Source of the DNA: Blasia pusilla
Taxonomy: Eukaryota; Marchantiophyta; Marchantiopsida; Blasiales
Length of the DNA stretch: 64,000 nt
Reading direction: 5' to 3'
Assembly (NCBI GenBank): GCA_050084515.1
Contig: CM114275.1
Span: forward strand, 9,486,001 to 9,550,000
Shown here: positions 60,828-64,000 of the stretch, piece after piece
Layout of the letters: each line of letters begins with the position of its first letter
How positions within the stretch are numbered: the stretch's first letter is position 1
The notes under the pieces: generated by a model
The model's input: only the letters and a program-made list of their open reading frames with translations
Database searches by the model: none
What the model was told of the DNA's origin: nothing
Made by a program: the position numbers and the translations under genes

Positions 60828-61658
60828 AGACTTTGAAAACTTTTGTACCCGAAGTTGACGGATCAGTATATGCAGAACCCATGTATATATCGTTGACTTT
60901 CACTATTGTTCATGATAGTCTGTGTAAAGCTCTTCAGTGGAATCTCAGCCGAGTTATTTCCGTTCAGCTGTGGTAAAACAACAGCATCGTACCTCTCCTA
61001 GGCACATCATTGCTGCCTTCCGGATTTATGGCAGTGCATTGTAACTGAAGGGTTGCAACAGCCACTGGGTATGATTGCCAATTCTCTGACTTTCAAGCAG
61101 AAAGAAAGAAAGAATGCATACGGAAATCATGGATGGTACACTTAGGGTGTCCAGGCACTTCGGTCCACCTTTGTTACTTCCTGTTGGTGGTCAATTTACT
61201 CGTCTAAAAGTGGAAGTGGTGTTAGTATTTCTTACTATGATTGCAACTGTATTATAGATGATAATTCGCGGATGACTACATCTTGACTTTCCCACTCATT
61301 ACATCTAAACGGAGAAATGTGGTGAAGGTTTCTCTTATATTCAAATGATAAATGTTTAGATTCGAATGTCAACAAACATTAATGGCGTGCTTGTAGATGT
61401 ATCCACCTCAACATCGACTTTACTCTGTATTCGTGTGGCAGTCACTTATTTTGTGCCTGTGTTCTACACCAATAGATTGAAGATGTGTTCTACATCAATA
61501 TTTCGGTATTGTCATTACCCCACTTAAAATTCATGTAATTGATGAACGTGTAACAAATTTGTGGAAGTGCAGTTGCTGCTAAAGAGGGAATGTAAGTTAT
61601 AATGCATGTGACTTCACAAATGGTGGAAAATGTCCAAATTCACTTGTCGCTGGGAGTG
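60828..61658. other. Convergent 3' UTR space between APC7 and NDHN
   Basis: 831 bases shared by the 3' ends of two genes that face each other. No other feature is recognised apart from a short (AGAA)n tract near 61100. Confidence 0.5.
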
Positions 61659-64000
61659 TCAGGGCCCCACTCTTGTTGGAGATTTCTGTGCTGTTTCTGT
61701 TTCAGATACAATTTTGATGGGGGCGGTCTCATCTTCTATCCCCTTTGCCATTGGAAGACCGGCCACCTCCTTCAGCGGTTTCCACCTGTATGATCGCCTA
61801 CACATAAAAGATTGGAGTACTTAGTTATCAGGATCGCAATTACTGAAAGGGTGGAAAACCGGCCCACTATTTCATGTAATCGATGGTTCACGAATGACCA
61901 ACTCGGGAATAGCACGGAGCAAGATGTCCAATAAATGGGAAGTTTAAATTGAGGACGGTGGATTGCGGAGCAAATGGCCGACTCGTTCCGTTTGCCACAC
62001 TTTCAGTAAGATACAGCTTCGGTGGGGTACGTCACGATCCAATGCTTACCACGTGCCAACCTCGGCGATCACCTTGACCTTCGGGCGCAAGGCTGGCAAC
62101 AGAGCAAGATATTGCAGCTCGGTTTTAGACAGCACCTGCTCACCAGCCAAACCAGTAGTGATTAGCAGTGATTCACTCCCAGATGCGCTCGATCCTCGTG
62201 AAGTTAGCAAGTCTACGGAACATATTCCCTGTTCTTCCCAACGCTTTCGAATTGAGCTCACGAGTTCGAGCCTGTCTTAAAGTAAAACATGTTACCTGAA
62301 AACGTACGAGTCAAAGCCGCCTATCGCCTCGACACATTGATCATACATTCACAACCGCTTTATAATGTCCGAAGCTAGTGAGTGCAAACTCTCCATCCTG
62401 GGACGGTTCCGTGGCTTGTAGCAAAGCGGACACATGAGCTTGAAGAGGAGGTATGACAAGTCATCCATTAACAACGATCGTTTCTTACAGAAACACACTG
62501 AAAAGAAAGGACTCACGGACATACCTTTGCTTCAATTATCCACACAACCAGGCCTTTCGAGTTCGGGGGAATCAGCGACAGTCTGTGGTCGACCTCCGGT
62601 GGTAAATAGAAGCGTGCAATTGCTTGCTTTCCCAGATGGGCCTACAAAAACGACTCTCGTCAGGATTGCCTTCAGAAAGTGCAGTTTCAATCTTTCTTGG
62701 ATTTCTTAGTGACTTTCTTGTTGCTCCATGGAGAATTTAAACCGGGTCACAAGCAGCACGAGGCACCTCTTACCAGACAGACTCGGGCTTGAGACGGATT
62801 TACGGTGAAGGGTCGCAAGCGACACTTCGTCACATCTGTGGAAAAATGTCTTCTTCGAAACTTCTGCTGCTCAGAAAACTAGGGAAGACAACGAATCTCT
62901 GTACAAATGGACCCGCGGATTTTACTCAGAGAAAGAAAACTGGAACGTCCGGCTAGTTATTTTTAGTCGTTACGCGTCCGGATTCAAAGAAATATGCTTT
63001 CAGTGGGTTCAGAGTACATGGACGAAAGACTCGGAAACTTAGCTCTGGATTATTCTTGCGGTGGTGTTTGGTCAATGTGTTGGCTGTGCTGCTGGAAACT
63101 ACTCTTTCATGTGACTCTTGCTCTCCGGTGAAATCAATGTTACTAATATCGTCTCCAAAAGTTCAAGAGAACCCCGACCAGACATCCAACACCAAATCAC
63201 TGCCCCTCTCCACTGGAGACAATGACGTGTTTTTTCAAGTAACGTGGATCAAATCCGAAAGTTGGAGGCCGCTGTGTGACAACATGCGTTGAGCATGTTG
63301 TCACACAGCGGAGTGCTTAAAAGGTCCCCACGGTCATACGAATTCTTCAAATTTCAACAGAAATCTTGGACACCAGACTCAAGTTGCATTGCTGAGGCAC
63401 AGAATTCGCGGCTAAGCCTCGAGGATTTTGAAATCAACGCACTGTCAGAACTATATCACGAGGCGCCATCCATGCTGACGTACACATTCATATCTAAAGT
63501 CCATGAATCGGTCACGGGTTCGGCGATGTCCAGTGGACGTTCGCAACGAACTCAAGAGCCGACGAATTGGGAAAGCTTTCGGCTGTTTTCAAGTGCCAAC
63601 GGCGAACGTAAAGGAACATACCGGTCTCACGCCGTGAATTTTGGTGAGGTAGGCTTCGAGATCACCTAAGCCTCTCGCAGACAAATTGAGGAAGTGATAG
63701 CCCTCTCTCCTCAGGCGCGTCGCATAGCGCCCCTCGTAGCCACCCTCCGGAGGCGCGTACACAGCAATCGAGCCAAACTCCTCCACATCGTTGGACCACT
63801 TGTCTAGATCAAATCCCAACAAATCTCCTCCCACAAAATCCCCCAGCCCACAAACCACCGCACCCCTGCCGCCGCTCGCTTGCGTCCCCCGGCTCCCACC
63901 TCTGGCCAGACCAACACCCTTGAACACAAACGCGGAGCTATATCTTCGCGCTGGCAGGCCCACCGCAGAACAAATCCTCCTGCTGCTGGTGCATGGTCTC
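61659..64000 (-). CDS. ndhN: NDHN, subunit N of the chloroplast NAD(P)H dehydrogenase-like complex (5' end beyond window)
   Basis: NdhN is a nuclear-encoded stromal-arm subunit of the thylakoid NDH complex, which passes electrons from ferredoxin to plastoquinone in cyclic flow around photosystem I. Four exons on the minus strand join in phase: 63622 to beyond 64000, 62525-62641, 62050-62135, 61659-61797. Exon 1 starts with a Ser/Arg/Ala-rich stretch typical of a transit peptide, then GLGDFVGGDLLGFDLDKW, YAPPEGGYEGRYATRLRREGY and SARGLGDLEAYL. Exon 2 has AHLGKQAIARFYLPPEVDHRL and GLVVWIIEAK. Exon 3 has VLSKTELQYLALLPALRPKVKVIAEVGTW. Exon 4 has RSYRWKPLKEVAGL, then a roughly 33-residue acidic/Ser-Thr tail longer than I expect for the family. 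About 239 residues are visible; the start codon lies to the right of the window. The exon 4 acceptor at TGTGTAG restores the WRxxxWKPLKE motif. Intron 1 contains a perfect hairpin. Confidence 0.9.
63269..63311. repeat. Perfect 19-bp inverted repeat with 5-base loop, in NDHN intron 1
   Basis: The left arm CCGCTGTGTGACAACATGC (63269-63287) is the exact reverse complement of 63293-63311; the loop is GTTGA. It is GC-rich and would fold stably in RNA. It is not a splice signal and not inside any exon. Confidence 0.92.

Overview
This is nuclear DNA from a streptophyte green plant. Genes are cut by many GT-AG introns. The single-copy genes encode plant augmin (AUG4), a plant-type APC7, a NUP50-type nucleoporin and the nuclear-encoded chloroplast NDH subunit NDHN. 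The spacers are full of Ty3/gypsy, Ty1/copia, LINE and Helitron remnants. NDHN together with AUG4 excludes fungi and animals and argues against most chlorophytes. A bryophyte, lycophyte, fern or charophyte fits the retroelement types, but I cannot name the species.

Layout. 1-605 is the 3' end of a gypsy element cut by the window edge. 1582-2107 holds two head-to-tail short Helitrons. 3263-11217 (+) is AUG4, rebuilt here as 13 exons (433 aa); one intron contains a tandem pair of LINE 3' ends. 12.9-15.25 kb (-) is a decayed copia element. 15.3-19.2 kb has no recognisable gene but holds two strong hairpins. 19.3-33.8 kb is a mosaic of one gypsy family: a leftward pol with its LTR (19.3-23.4 kb), a rightward protease plus DNA-methyltransferase piece (23.4-25.2 kb), a leftward LTR plus gag (25.4-28.4 kb) split by a 1.1 kb insertion, and a rightward pol ending in a duplicated PHD-finger module and an LTR (29.3-33.8 kb). 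37005-38471 (-) is the NUP50/RanBP1-domain gene. 40.1-50 kb is AT-rich and gene-poor, with several Helitron ends. 51557-60827 (+) is APC7 (17 coding exons, 543 aa). 61659 to the right edge (-) is NDHN (4 exons; the transit peptide runs off the window).

The host genes are unrelated housekeeping genes: mitotic microtubule nucleation, cell-cycle ubiquitination, nuclear transport and photosynthetic cyclic electron flow. APC7 and NDHN converge, 0.83 kb apart.

The most interesting signal is the gypsy family. Besides gag, protease, RT, RNase H and integrase, it encodes a C5-cytosine DNA methyltransferase domain between protease and RT, and a PHD finger after the integrase: a chromatin writer and a reader in one retroelement. 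All copies here are broken, largely by stop codons that look like C-to-T deamination.
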